Source: JAZGER01 sp036480335 (GTDB lineage: Bacteria; Pseudomonadota; Gammaproteobacteria; DSM-19610). Taken from it: a stretch of DNA of 64,000 nt. The notes beneath the pieces are model-generated. The model saw only the letters and a program-made list of their open reading frames with translations, ran no database searches and was not told the origin of the DNA. The stretch is taken from contig JAZGGH010000051.1 of the NCBI GenBank assembly GCA_036480335.1, positions 118,687-182,686 on the forward strand, read 5' to 3'. Below are positions 49,408 to 58,364 of the stretch, in pieces (within the stretch, counting starts at the first letter, position 1; each line of letters begins with the position of its first letter). The position numbers and the translations under genes are program-made.

Positions 49408-49575
49408 TGGTCAACCTCGTATTCTTTATGGTTTCGGAGACAATCATCAATTTGTTTTCTCCGTGACGATAACCGTTCGTACTGTGCCAAACTGGTGAGA
49501 TCGAAACACGGCCGGAAAGAATAATCGAGTCACCGCATTTTCGCCAGCTTTTCGGCGAAAAAAACTGTATTTGAG

Positions 49576-51369
49576 TCAGTTATTGCCAGATTTTCTCAGG
49601 GTTTGTTGTATATGGCCAATTTTTCTTGGCCAGGGTTTGCTAAAGCGGATTCCATCGGGCAAATCACTGATGCGAGATACCGCTATATCTTTGTTCTTGT
49701 AAATGCCATATAAAACAACATACCAGTCACGATTTTTCCACTTTGTGCGGTAATAAGTGGTTTTGTCTGCGGGTAGTCGATTGTCACGTATAAATTTCTG
49801 TACAGAAGATTCTTTGTGCGAGCCCAGAATTTGCAGAGTCCATGCTGTCGACGACTGTTTCTTCAGCCAGTCTTCGCGTTGGCTTAGGGCGTTGTTGGTT
49901 GTGCTGGCAGGTTTGGCTGTGTTGGTATCAGTAGCGGATGTATTTATGATCGACACATCATTTTTAGCCTGCTTAACAGAAGCGGGATCTTTAGCCAGGT
50001 TTAGTGCGTCTCTGGCGTGTTCAATATTCTGAGGGTCATCAGTTTCGTTGGATGTTATCTTCGAAACATCGTCGGCTGTGCCGACAAGTTTTTCAGTAAC
50101 CGTTTCAGTGTCTGGTTGAACATGTGTGGCGGGTGTTTCGTTTGGCTGCGGTTTCTGATCGTCGGGTTTTGTAGCCGAACTGCCCAGCGAATCAACAGCT
50201 TTGTTAGCGGTGGTCATAAGTTCCGAGGTCTCGACCGGTTGATTTTCTGTTTCGGCGCGCGTTTCCACTGCAGTTTGTGAAACTCTCGCTGCGTCGATGG
50301 GCGTAATGATCGATTCTGTTTTGTTTTGTTGTAGTGGTACCGTTTTTTCCGGGGTGATGGTTGTAGAGCGGTCTATCAGGCCAGATCTACCGGTGAGTAC
50401 AATTGCATCAGTATTCACTGAAGATTGAATGGAATCGATTGGCTGGCTCGGAGGTAATAATAATGGCTGATCCTGTTGAGTGACCAGATCAGGACTGCCG
50501 GTTTTTTGTGTTGAAGAAAAAAACCAGCCGAGCAAACCGGTCAGTATAAAACCAGATAATAGTGCAATTTTCATCGGCGACAGAAACGATTTTCTGGCTG
50601 GATGAGCCACTGTCTTGATATGCGGGCGCCCAAAGCCTTCAATTAAACAGAGTTCAGCTTGCGTATTAATACTGGCCGGGCGGCCATCTGCTGCTTTACA
50701 GATTGCGCGAACCTCTGTTTCAGTGAAAGGGCTGTCGCCGCTGTAGCCGGCAACGGCCAGACGATGCTGCAGGTAAGCGGTTGTCTCATCTTCTGTGTAG
50801 CGAGGCATTTCCAGTAGCTGGGTGCCATGATTGAGGATATTGTTGTTCACCGCATTTTGTATCACATCGGCTAATTCAGGCGCGCCGAATAAAATCAGGC
50901 GAGTATGGTCAATCACGCGTTCATCAAATAAAACCGCGAGTCGTGAGAGGTCATCCTGAGTGAGTTCATGAGCGTCGTCAAGAAGGACTACCAGCAGGTC
51001 ATTATCATGACTGCGGTTGACCCATTCGGTGATTAGAAGTCTTGAAGTTGCATCAGGATAGCCGCCGAGATGGGCTGCCAGTATATGTTGTAGCTGGGGT
51101 ACTTGAGATGCGGACAGGCTGCAGACGGTCCAGTCATTTCTGGCAGTTTTTGCCAGATGATCAAGTAAGGTTGTTTTGCCGCTGCCTTGCGGGCCGGTGA
51201 CAACAACGATGGAGTCACCAAACTGGGTCAAATGTGAAAGTAGATCAAGGCGCTGCATTAATGTGCGGCCGGCAAAGAAAAACTGGCCATCAATGTCATT
51301 TTTGAAGGGCGCAACCTGCAATGCATAGTGACCGAGATAATCAGTTTTATCAGCTGTGAGCTGCGCCAT
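49576..51369 (-). CDS. damX: DamX-like AAA ATPase with SPOR domain
   Basis: A 597-residue inner-membrane cell-division protein. The N-terminal ~260 residues are an ExeA-like AAA domain (Walker A GPQGSGKTTLLDHL near 59-72, Walker B LLVVLLDDAHEL). One transmembrane segment (about 270-288, KIALLSGFILTGLLGWFF) leads to a long Thr/Asn/Gln/Glu-rich linker, and a SPOR domain ends the chain (WTLQILGSHKESSVQKFI ... WYVVLYGIYKN), which binds denuded septal peptidoglycan. Position between aroB and gltB matches the damX locus of Gammaproteobacteria, although enteric DamX lacks much of the ATPase part. Confidence 0.9.
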   Translation of the reverse strand: MAQLTADKTDYLGHYALQVAPFKNDIDGQFFFAGRTLMQRLDLLSHLTQFGDSIVVVTGPQGSGKTTLLDHLAKTARNDWTVCSLSASQVPQLQHILAAHLGGYPDATSRLLITEWVNRSHDNDLLVVLLDDAHELTQDDLSRLAVLFDERVIDHTRLILFGAPELADVIQNAVNNNILNHGTQLLEMPRYTEDETTAYLQHRLAVAGYSGDSPFTETEVRAICKAADGRPASINTQAELCLIEGFGRPHIKTVAHPARKSFLSPMKIALLSGFILTGLLGWFFSSTQKTGSPDLVTQQDQPLLLPPSQPIDSIQSSVNTDAIVLTGRSGLIDRSTTITPEKTVPLQQNKTESIITPIDAARVSQTAVETRAETENQPVETSELMTTANKAVDSLGSSATKPDDQKPQPNETPATHVQPDTETVTEKLVGTADDVSKITSNETDDPQNIEHARDALNLAKDPASVKQAKNDVSIINTSATDTNTAKPASTTNNALSQREDWLKKQSSTAWTLQILGSHKESSVQKFIRDNRLPADKTTYYRTKWKNRDWYVVLYGIYKNKDIAVSRISDLPDGIRFSKPWPRKIGHIQQTLRKSGNN

Positions 51370-51531
51370 ATTGAATATTGTCCTGTGCCCTGATCAGCTA
51401 ATCCGATTTAGCATAAGCCATTCGTTGCATTATATTGAATAGTATCCTGAGTCGTGTATCTCAAGAATTATAATTGGAATTATACAGTTATCGAAGCCGT
51501 TGTCTGTAGGGTCTTATTTTTTTACATCAAT

Positions 51532-52620
51532 TTAGTGAGCACCATTTTGCAGGGTTTGTGACAATAATGCAGGGTCGAAATCGTCACAGACAAACGCATC
51601 GCCAATGGCATGCAGTAGTATCAGGCGTAAGCCGCTGTCGACGGCTTTTTTATCCACTGCCATTAATGCAAGGAACTGGTCATGGTTTATTGATTCCGGC
51701 AATTTCACAGGCAGTGCCGCCTGCAGCAGGAATGTTTTGATTCTGGCAACGTCATCCACTGTTAGCCAGCCATGTCTGAGGGATAAATCTGCTGCCATTG
51801 CCATGCCTGCAGCAACGGCTTCGCCGTGTAGCCAGTTGCCATAACCCATACCTGTTTCTATGGCATGTCCAAATGTATGGCCAAAATTCAGTAAGGCGCG
51901 TTGGCCACTTTCATGTTCGTCGGCGGCAACAATCTCGGCCTTGCAGCGGCATGATTGTTCGATGGCATGCACCAGTGCAGTGGTATTTCTACTCAACAAC
52001 AATGCCATATTTTTTTCCAGCCAGGAAAAAAAGCCTGCGTCACGAATCAGGCCGTATTTGACGACTTCAGCAATGCCTGCTGAGAGTTGTCGATCATCCA
52101 GCGTATTCAATGTAGAGGTATCAGCCAGCACACAACGCGGCTGGTAAAAAGCACCGATCATGTTTTTCCCCAGGCGGTGATTGACCCCGGTTTTACCGCC
52201 GACGGATGAATCCACCTGAGCGAGGAGCGTGGTAGGTATCTGGATAAAATCCACACCACGCTGATAAGTTGCAGCAGCAAAACCCGTCATGTCACCAACA
52301 ACGCCGCCACCCAGAGCAATCAGGCAGCAGTTTCTGTTGAAACGTGCTTCGAGTAAGCCATCATAAATCTGGTTCAGAATGTCCAGAGTTTTAAATTTCT
52401 CGCCATCGGGAAGGATAACTGTTTGTACAGTAAGGCCGGACAGGCTATCCAGAACGGCTTCGAGATAGAGGGGCGCAACGGTTTCATTGGAAACAACTAA
52501 TACCTGTTTGCCAGGGATATGCTCTCGCAACAGATCCTGATTGCCGAGCAGGCCAGGGCCAATGTGAATCGGATAGCTGCGAATGCCGAGGTCGAGATTG
52601 AGTGTAGTATGCATGGGCAT
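51532..52620 (-). CDS. aroB: 3-dehydroquinate synthase
   Basis: Second enzyme of the shikimate pathway, turning DAHP into 3-dehydroquinate with NAD+ and a divalent metal. The 362 residues include [11 protein letters not shown], the NAD loop [42 protein letters not shown], and the metal-ligand region [13 protein letters not shown] second ATG six bases on (52614, [10 protein letters not shown]) fits relatives slightly better; neither start has a strong ribosome-binding site. It follows aroK by 33 bases. Confidence 0.96.
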   Translation of the reverse strand: MPMHTTLNLDLGIRSYPIHIGPGLLGNQDLLREHIPGKQVLVVSNETVAPLYLEAVLDSLSGLTVQTVILPDGEKFKTLDILNQIYDGLLEARFNRNCCLIALGGGVVGDMTGFAAATYQRGVDFIQIPTTLLAQVDSSVGGKTGVNHRLGKNMIGAFYQPRCVLADTSTLNTLDDRQLSAGIAEVVKYGLIRDAGFFSWLEKNMALLLSRNTTALVHAIEQSCRCKAEIVAADEHESGQRALLNFGHTFGHAIETGMGYGNWLHGEAVAAGMAMAADLSLRHGWLTVDDVARIKTFLLQAALPVKLPESINHDQFLALMAVDKKAVDSGLRLILLHAIGDAFVCDDFDPALLSQTLQNGAH

Positions 52621-52653
52621 ATTGTAACGGTATTCGGTATCTGCTTGCCAGAA

Positions 52654-53190
52654 TCAGATGCAATTTCCAGGATGACGGCGTTTCGCCTGGTCGATAATTT
52701 TTCGAATAATATCGCGCACTCTGTTGCCATCAGTTTTGATGATTATATCGGCAGCCTCACGGTAGAGAGGTTCACGTATTTGCATCAATTCAACTAACCT
52801 GGCCTTCGGATTATCCGTTTGTAGCAGGGGTCGCTTGCTGTCGTTAGCGGTACGCTTCAACTGCTGTTTTACAGACGCATGCAAAAAGATAACGAGACCG
52901 CGAGAGGCCAGGTGTTTGCGGTTTTCCGGGTCCAGGATGGCGCCACCTCCTGTTGCCAGCACGATATTTTGTTGTTGTGTCAACTGGTCGATCATTTCCC
53001 GTTCACGTTGACGGAAACCGTTTTCGCCTTCCTGGTGGAAAATTCGCGCAATATCAACGCCAGTTCGCGCTTCTATTTCCCAGTCACTGTCAAAAAAATC
53101 TTTTTTTAGCGTTTTCGCCAGCTGGCGACCGATGGTGGATTTGCCGGATCCCATAGGGCCGACCAAAAAAAAACTGCCCGGTATCTTCAT
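52654..53190 (-). CDS. aroK: shikimate kinase
   Basis: Phosphorylates shikimate at O3 with ATP. The 178 residues have Walker A GPMGSGKSTIGRQLA near 12-26, DSDWEIEARTGVDI with the shikimate-binding Asp, FRQREREMI (Arg for shikimate), LATGGGAIL and the lid region RPLLQTDNPKARL. The start codon lies in the loop of a terminator-like hairpin and codons 7-9 are the T-run (TTT TTT TTG), an unusual arrangement that may tune expression. Only a weak GAG site precedes the ATG. Confidence 0.96.
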   Translation of the reverse strand: MKIPGSFFLVGPMGSGKSTIGRQLAKTLKKDFFDSDWEIEARTGVDIARIFHQEGENGFRQREREMIDQLTQQQNIVLATGGGAILDPENRKHLASRGLVIFLHASVKQQLKRTANDSKRPLLQTDNPKARLVELMQIREPLYREAADIIIKTDGNRVRDIIRKIIDQAKRRHPGNCI

Positions 53191-53200
53191 ATCGGGCAGT
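53164..53200 (-). terminator. terminator-like hairpin overlapping the aroK start
   Basis: On the minus strand ACTGCCCG (53200-53193) pairs perfectly with CGGGCAGT (53180-53173), with a 12-base loop and nine T residues following. This is a standard intrinsic terminator for pilQ transcripts, but the loop contains the aroK ATG and the T-run is aroK codons 7-9. Attenuation or partial read-through control of aroKB is inferred. Confidence 0.75.
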
Positions 53201-53210
53201 TATCTCAGAA

Positions 53211-53229
53211 AGTTGTCTGTCTGACAACT
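53211..53229 (-). repeat. small hairpin just after pilQ
   Basis: AGTTGTC-AGACA-GACAACT on the minus strand, a perfect 7-bp stem directly after the pilQ stop and 11 bases before the terminator-like hairpin at aroK. It has only two T residues behind it, so it may block exonucleases or assist termination. Confidence 0.6.
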
Positions 53230-53230
53230 G

Positions 53231-55393
53231 TTAATTAAGTGCTATGCCATCTTCAATGATTTTGGGCGTAACAAAGATCAACATTTCGCTCTTTTTGTTC
53301 ACATTTCGCTCGGTTTTAAATAACCAGCCCAGCCCCGGCAGATCGCCAAAGAAAGGCACGCGATCCGTTTCCTTGCCACGTTCCTGTTCATAAATTCCAC
53401 CCAAAACAAGAGTTTCGCCGTTATCAACAAGTACCTGAGTCTCTACATTTCGTGTATTAATGCTGGGTATGTTGTTAAACACGACACCCACATTATCCTT
53501 GCTGACTTTGAGATCCATGATAATCCGGTTATCTGGCGTAATCTGTGGTGTTACTCTCAACTCCAGTACCGCTTCCTTGAAGCTGACTGAGGTTGCACCA
53601 CTGGAGGACGCTTCCTGATAAGGTATTTCAACGCCTTGCTGGATCAGGGCTTCGTGTTGGTTGGAAGTGATAACTCTAGGGCTGGAAATGACCTCACCAC
53701 GATCTTCCGCCTGCATGGCGCTCAGTTCCAGTTGCAGCAAGTGACTGCCGAGTCGTCCAATTGCGAGTCCGAGTGAGCCGGCAGCATTGACGACCGGCAG
53801 ATTGACCGCCAGCCCTTCTACGCCATCAACTCCGAAACCGGTAACGATACCAGCACTACCTTCAGAACCATCGTTGCCAAATTCGGTACGGCCAGGGCGT
53901 GTACCACCGATTGAATAGAAATGGTCATTATCATAGCGACTGGTACGACTGAGGCCAAACTGAATGCCAAGATCTTTGGCAAAATCATCATTGGCCAGCA
54001 CAATTCGGGATTCGATCAGCACCTGGCGAACGGGAATATCCAGACGTTTGACAAGGGCACGGATCTGCTCAAGTTTCTCGGCGGTATCCTGAACCAGCAA
54101 AACATTGGTACGGTCGTCAATGGAAACACTGCCGCGGTCGGATAACATCGAATTACCGCCGCTGGTTAGCAGGGTAGACAGGTCAGAGGCCTTGGCATAA
54201 TTGACCTGGATAAAATCAGAATATACGGGAGCCAGTTCTTCGATCTGTTTCAGGGATTCCAGCTCAAGCTTTTCACGCGCGGCTACTTCTTCGGTTGGCG
54301 CAATCAGCATGACGTTACCATTCTGGCGTTTGGCCAGTCCCTTGCTCTTGAGAACGATATCCAGAGCCTGGTCCCAGGGAACATTTTGCATTCTCAGGGT
54401 AAGGTTGCCGGAAACAGCATCACTGACGACGATATTCGTACCCGTAAAATCAGCCAGTAACTGCAGGATGGAACGAACTTCGATATCCTGGAAGTTAAGT
54501 GACAGACGCTCGCCAGTGAATCTCTCTTCTTTTTTGCGGCGCAGCGCTTTTTCTTCTTCCGTTGTCGGCCGAATTTCTACGATGTACTGGTTGTTTGACT
54601 GGTAGGCCAGATGTTCATATTCGCCTACCGGTGTTATTTTCATCTGTACACCCTTGCGGCGACGTTTCGTATCAATCAGTTTTACAGGGGTGGCAAAATC
54701 GGCAACATCCAGTCGTCTTTGCAGTTCATCACTGATGGTTGCGTTATGGAAGTCAAGGATAATCTTACCGCTTTGCTGATGCATGTCGACGGTAACAGAT
54801 GGGTCAGACAAACTCACAATGATTCTGCCTTCTCCATCTGTACCACGACGGAAATCAATATTTTGTATGCTGCTGTTGACACTGTTATGGGTGCTTGCTG
54901 TTACCGATGTTTTAGCTGATGAGCTGGATGCAGCAGCCCCTGACTCACCCAGTATAATGATAATGTTTTTGCCTTCAGAGTGGGTTTTGTATGCCACCTT
55001 GTTGTTGAGCTCCAGGACAACACGGGTTCGACCCTTTACCTCTACAGCTGTGAGACTGTCAGCGGCGCCAATTCCAATGGCTCGCTTGCCTTTGCCCAGA
55101 GCGCTTTTGGTTGCCGGAAGATCAATGGCAATTCTGGCTGGGTTATCAATCGCAAAGCTGGCTGGATTGGCGATGGGTTGAGACATCTCCAGAGTGATCT
55201 GCACACGATTGCCTGACAGGCCGGTTGAAGAAATGGCTTTCAGCGTATTCAGCGAGGTTGCAGTTTCCGCCCAGGCGGTTTGCATACAGCCAAAGACTAT
55301 TCCAAGGAATAACAGGACATACAGCCCTGCGGGGCCAGAAAGAGAATGCAGTCTGGCAAATGGTTGTTGAATTCCGTTACGTAAAACAATCAT
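53231..55393 (-). CDS. pilQ: type IV pilus secretin
   Basis: Outer-membrane secretin through which the type IV pilus passes. The start is set at ATG 55393, with AAAGGAAC upstream, giving 720 residues; an in-frame start further up would overlap pilP. A signal peptide ends at about residue 43 (GCMQTAWAE). Two AMIN domains (about 48-150 and 175-280) bind peptidoglycan, then an STN/N0 domain (RLSLNFQDIEVRSILQLLADFTG), an N1 region and the secretin core (SPRVITSNQHEALIQQG, VETQVLVDNGETLVLGGIY). Last gene of pilMNOPQ. Confidence 0.96.
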   Translation of the reverse strand: MIVLRNGIQQPFARLHSLSGPAGLYVLLFLGIVFGCMQTAWAETATSLNTLKAISSTGLSGNRVQITLEMSQPIANPASFAIDNPARIAIDLPATKSALGKGKRAIGIGAADSLTAVEVKGRTRVVLELNNKVAYKTHSEGKNIIIILGESGAAASSSSAKTSVTASTHNSVNSSIQNIDFRRGTDGEGRIIVSLSDPSVTVDMHQQSGKIILDFHNATISDELQRRLDVADFATPVKLIDTKRRRKGVQMKITPVGEYEHLAYQSNNQYIVEIRPTTEEEKALRRKKEERFTGERLSLNFQDIEVRSILQLLADFTGTNIVVSDAVSGNLTLRMQNVPWDQALDIVLKSKGLAKRQNGNVMLIAPTEEVAAREKLELESLKQIEELAPVYSDFIQVNYAKASDLSTLLTSGGNSMLSDRGSVSIDDRTNVLLVQDTAEKLEQIRALVKRLDIPVRQVLIESRIVLANDDFAKDLGIQFGLSRTSRYDNDHFYSIGGTRPGRTEFGNDGSEGSAGIVTGFGVDGVEGLAVNLPVVNAAGSLGLAIGRLGSHLLQLELSAMQAEDRGEVISSPRVITSNQHEALIQQGVEIPYQEASSSGATSVSFKEAVLELRVTPQITPDNRIIMDLKVSKDNVGVVFNNIPSINTRNVETQVLVDNGETLVLGGIYEQERGKETDRVPFFGDLPGLGWLFKTERNVNKKSEMLIFVTPKIIEDGIALN

Positions 55394-55422
55394 GGTGTTA
55401 AGTTCCTTTGAAAATCCTTTAT

Positions 55423-55944
55423 TTATTCGCTGAGTGCCAGAGATGCCTGTCGCTCGATCCATCCACCCAGGCCATCAGGTATGATTTCTGTTACGTCAAT
55501 TCCTGCTTCAGTTACCTGCGTTATTTTTCCATGATTCTGGCCAAGGAAGTTTCCAGGCTGAACACGGTAAATAGTACTGTCGCCAGCGCGTACCAGAGCA
55601 AAAGACTTGCCTGATTTTGCTAATGTACCCACCATTCGCAGACTGTCCAGAGGTTCGACTTCAAGTGGCTCACGCGCACGGTTAAAGTTAGGCTTTATAC
55701 CATTAGATGATACTTTTGCAAGTCCTTCTTCATGTGAAATGGAGGAAGGTGGTGTAAATGGGCCGCGTTCGTTGCTTACACTGTAAAGATATGTTTCGTA
55801 TGGGGCAAATTCTGGTAAAGGCTCAATATTCGACGGTTGCTGGGTTTTGACTCCATCAACATAGGCCTGCAAGTCTTTCACATTGCCGTTTTTACAGCCA
55901 CTAACAGCCAGTGCAAGGGCGAGACTGATTGCTATTTTATTCAT
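55423..55944 (-). CDS. pilP: type IV pilus assembly lipoprotein PilP
   Basis: Inner-membrane lipoprotein that links the PilNO dimer to PilQ. About 173 residues from ATG 55944 (one of three consecutive ATG codons behind GGGAG). The lipobox is LAVSGC. The C-terminal HR domain includes LDSLRMVGTLAKSGKSFALVRAGDSTIYRVQPGNFLGQNHGKI (in blocks), typical of PilP. It overlaps pilO by 8 bases. Confidence 0.94.
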   Translation of the reverse strand: MNKIAISLALALAVSGCKNGNVKDLQAYVDGVKTQQPSNIEPLPEFAPYETYLYSVSNERGPFTPPSSISHEEGLAKVSSNGIKPNFNRAREPLEVEPLDSLRMVGTLAKSGKSFALVRAGDSTIYRVQPGNFLGQNHGKITQVTEAGIDVTEIIPDGLGGWIERQASLALSE

Positions 55945-56539
55945 CATCATCTCCCAGTTCTTCGTCATCCATGTAGCGGTATGTCTTTGCTAGCAATTCC
56001 ATTGTCAGGTCTTTTTCTTTCTGTGCTGGAGTAATGTTGATGTCATGCACCGTGACAATTCGCGGCAATGCAGCCATGCCACTGATAAAGCGGCCAAATT
56101 CGTGGTAAGAGCCTTTCACGCGGATGCTAATAGGCATCTCTGAATAAAAATCCTGAGGGCTTTCAGTCTGTGGCTTGAATAACTCGAACTCAAGTCCACT
56201 GGCAAGACCCGTCTGGGAAATATCCACGAGTAACTCTGCCACTTCAGTTTTATTCGGCAGCTGTCTCAGCATGGCGCCAAAGGATTCCTGCATTTCCGCC
56301 AGCTGTTGTTCATAGGCTTCAAGATTGACGGCCTGTTTGGCTTTAATCTCGAATTGCTGGTGTAATTCTGTTTCGCGAGCCTCAGACCGGGATAATTCTA
56401 CACGCTGATTCTTGATATCCAGATAATAACCAAGGCCCAGGACGGCAGAAAAGAGTAATCCGATGATGACAACGCGAGCAGCGAGTGGCCAGTTTGCAAT
56501 GTTGTTCAGATCAAGGTCGTTTAATTCTGATAGATCCAT
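55937..56539 (-). CDS. pilO: type IV pilus assembly protein PilO
   Basis: A 200-residue bitopic inner-membrane protein of the pilus alignment complex. One transmembrane segment (about 24-42, VVIIGLLFSAVLGLGYYLD), a coiled coil (about 45-105) and a ferredoxin-like C-terminal domain with the conserved ISIRVKGSYHEFGRFISGMAALPRIVTVHDI (in blocks). The acidic tail is unremarkable. One-base overlap with pilN. Confidence 0.95.
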   Translation of the reverse strand: MDLSELNDLDLNNIANWPLAARVVIIGLLFSAVLGLGYYLDIKNQRVELSRSEARETELHQQFEIKAKQAVNLEAYEQQLAEMQESFGAMLRQLPNKTEVAELLVDISQTGLASGLEFELFKPQTESPQDFYSEMPISIRVKGSYHEFGRFISGMAALPRIVTVHDINITPAQKEKDLTMELLAKTYRYMDDEELGDDDE

Positions 56540-57108
56540 TAGCCCTGCTCCTCATCAATACTGTCATCGTTTTTCATCTGCTGAGCACGAAGAATGAATT
56601 CGGCTGTGCGTTGTACCCCGCCTTTTTTCGACTTGATAACATCAAGTTTGGGTTTTGCGATCCAGACTGAATTATCAATATTACGCATATAGGCGGAAAT
56701 ACGAGCATTCGACTGTGCAATGCCCGACAGCGTTAACTCTTCGCCTTTCTGTTCGATCTTGTTAAGAAAAACACCATCTGGAAGCGTTGTGACCAGAGAG
56801 TCCATCAAATGTACGCTCTGTGGTCTGGATTGCTGTAGCTCCTGGATGATATTCATGCGTGCGAGCAGAGCAGATTTGGTTTTTTCAAGGTTCTTGATTC
56901 GGACAATGCGGGCATCAAGAGAGGTGATTTCCTTTTCCAGAAAAACATTACGTTCGTTTTGCTGGCTGATGATGCTGCTCATCTGGGTATGGGCAAGCAG
57001 AACCAGTAAAATGGCAGAAGCCGTTGCACCTGCTGCAATGAAGGTAAATTCTTGTTGTTTCTGTTTGCGTTGTTCTTCGCGCCAGGGGAGTAGATTGATA
57101 TGTGCCAT
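56539..57108 (-). CDS. pilN: type IV pilus assembly protein PilN
   Basis: A 189-residue bitopic inner-membrane partner of PilO. The cytoplasmic N-terminus MAHINLLPWREEQRKQKQQ contains the INLLPWR motif that binds PilM; a transmembrane segment follows at about 24-42, then a coiled coil and a ferredoxin-like domain (LPDGVFLNKIEQKGEELTLSG). One-base overlaps on both sides show tight coupling. Confidence 0.96.
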   Translation of the reverse strand: MAHINLLPWREEQRKQKQQEFTFIAAGATASAILLVLLAHTQMSSIISQQNERNVFLEKEITSLDARIVRIKNLEKTKSALLARMNIIQELQQSRPQSVHLMDSLVTTLPDGVFLNKIEQKGEELTLSGIAQSNARISAYMRNIDNSVWIAKPKLDVIKSKKGGVQRTAEFILRAQQMKNDDSIDEEQG

Positions 57109-58178
57109 TAGTCGAAGCTCCTTAATGCCAGGCCGCAGGCAATCAACAGAGAAGGTGCATCAGATCTCAGTGACTGGGGTTTGACATCCGATGACAGGGT
57201 CATGGATTCAAACGGGTTTGCGATTGTGGTCTCGATACCGGTTCGTTCCTTGATAAGTTCATCAATGCCAGCAATGGAGGCGCTTCCTCCTGCTAGCAGC
57301 AGATGATCTATATTGTTGTACTGACTTGATGAAAAGAAAAATTGTAAAGATCGGCTAACCTGTTGACACATGGTGTCCTTGAAAGGCTCCAGGACTTCGG
57401 TTGTATAGTTTTCAGGTAGACCGCCCTGGCGCTTCGCCATGCCCGCTTCCTCGTAGGACAGGCTATAGCGACGCATGATTTCTTCCGTCAGTTGCTTGCC
57501 ACCGAACATGGATTCACGAGTGTAAATCAATTTCTGGTCATGCAGGACATTAAGAGTGGTCATGGTTGCGCCAACATCCACCAAAGCGATTGTCTTGCCA
57601 ATGCCCTGATTAGGAATCTGGTCTAGCAGTAGTTGACAGGCATTTTCGGTTGCGTATGCTTCGATGTCGACGATTTTTGTTGTTAATCCACCACTTTCAA
57701 TGGCGGCTGTGCGCATATCAACGGTTTCCGTTCGGCAAGCCGCTAACAACACATCAATGGTGTCCGGATTGTTTTCAGTCGGCCCCAGTATTTCAAAATC
57801 CAGGCTGACTTCCTCCAGCGGGTATGGTACATATTGATCCGCTTCCAGTTCGATCTGTTCTTCCATTTCGCTATCAGACAGATTGGCTGGCATTGTAATG
57901 GTTTTAGTGATGACGCTTGAGCCGGCAACAGCAACCACGGCATGCTTGCTTTTTGCCTTGGCGCGTTTGATGACCCGACGCACGGCTTCGCCGATCGCTT
58001 CAACGTCATTGATGTTTTTTTCAACAACCGAGTTGGGTGGCAGAGGTTCGACGGCAAAGCTTTCAACGCAATAACGTCCATTCTTCTGGGTTAATTCAAC
58101 AAGCTTGACGGATGTAGAACTGATATCCAGGCCCAGCATCGGCGGTGTTTTCCTTGTAAACAGTTGCGGTATTTGCAC
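57108..58178 (-). CDS. pilM: type IV pilus assembly ATPase-fold protein PilM
   Basis: A 356-residue actin/FtsA-like cytoplasmic protein that binds ATP and the tail of PilN. It opens with LGLDISSTSVKLVEL (phosphate 1 loop, GLDI) and has VVAVAGSSVITKTI, VDVGATMTTLNVL (phosphate 2), LLLAGGSASIAGI (adenosine motif). First gene of pilMNOPQ; it diverges from the PBP1A gene, as in most Gammaproteobacteria. Confidence 0.96.
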   Translation of the reverse strand: MQIPQLFTRKTPPMLGLDISSTSVKLVELTQKNGRYCVESFAVEPLPPNSVVEKNINDVEAIGEAVRRVIKRAKAKSKHAVVAVAGSSVITKTITMPANLSDSEMEEQIELEADQYVPYPLEEVSLDFEILGPTENNPDTIDVLLAACRTETVDMRTAAIESGGLTTKIVDIEAYATENACQLLLDQIPNQGIGKTIALVDVGATMTTLNVLHDQKLIYTRESMFGGKQLTEEIMRRYSLSYEEAGMAKRQGGLPENYTTEVLEPFKDTMCQQVSRSLQFFFSSSQYNNIDHLLLAGGSASIAGIDELIKERTGIETTIANPFESMTLSSDVKPQSLRSDAPSLLIACGLALRSFD

Positions 58179-58364
58179 TGAATTTCTTCCTTTATGACAC
58201 GCGGTTAGTTGCGTATTTACAGGTTAAGGATTAAATGACAATGACAATTAGCTGTCAACGTCGGTTTTTTTCATCCTAGGTTCGATTCCATTTATCGGAC
58301 GATTTATACTAAAAGTTTAGAAGTTTCAGTAAATTAATTTTTATAGGCAGGTCACATTTCTACT

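Noticed and set aside
49538..49566. Hairpin between damX and gltB as terminator
   Set aside because: TTTTCGCC and GGCGAAAA pair, but the T-run precedes rather than follows the stem on the transcribed strand.
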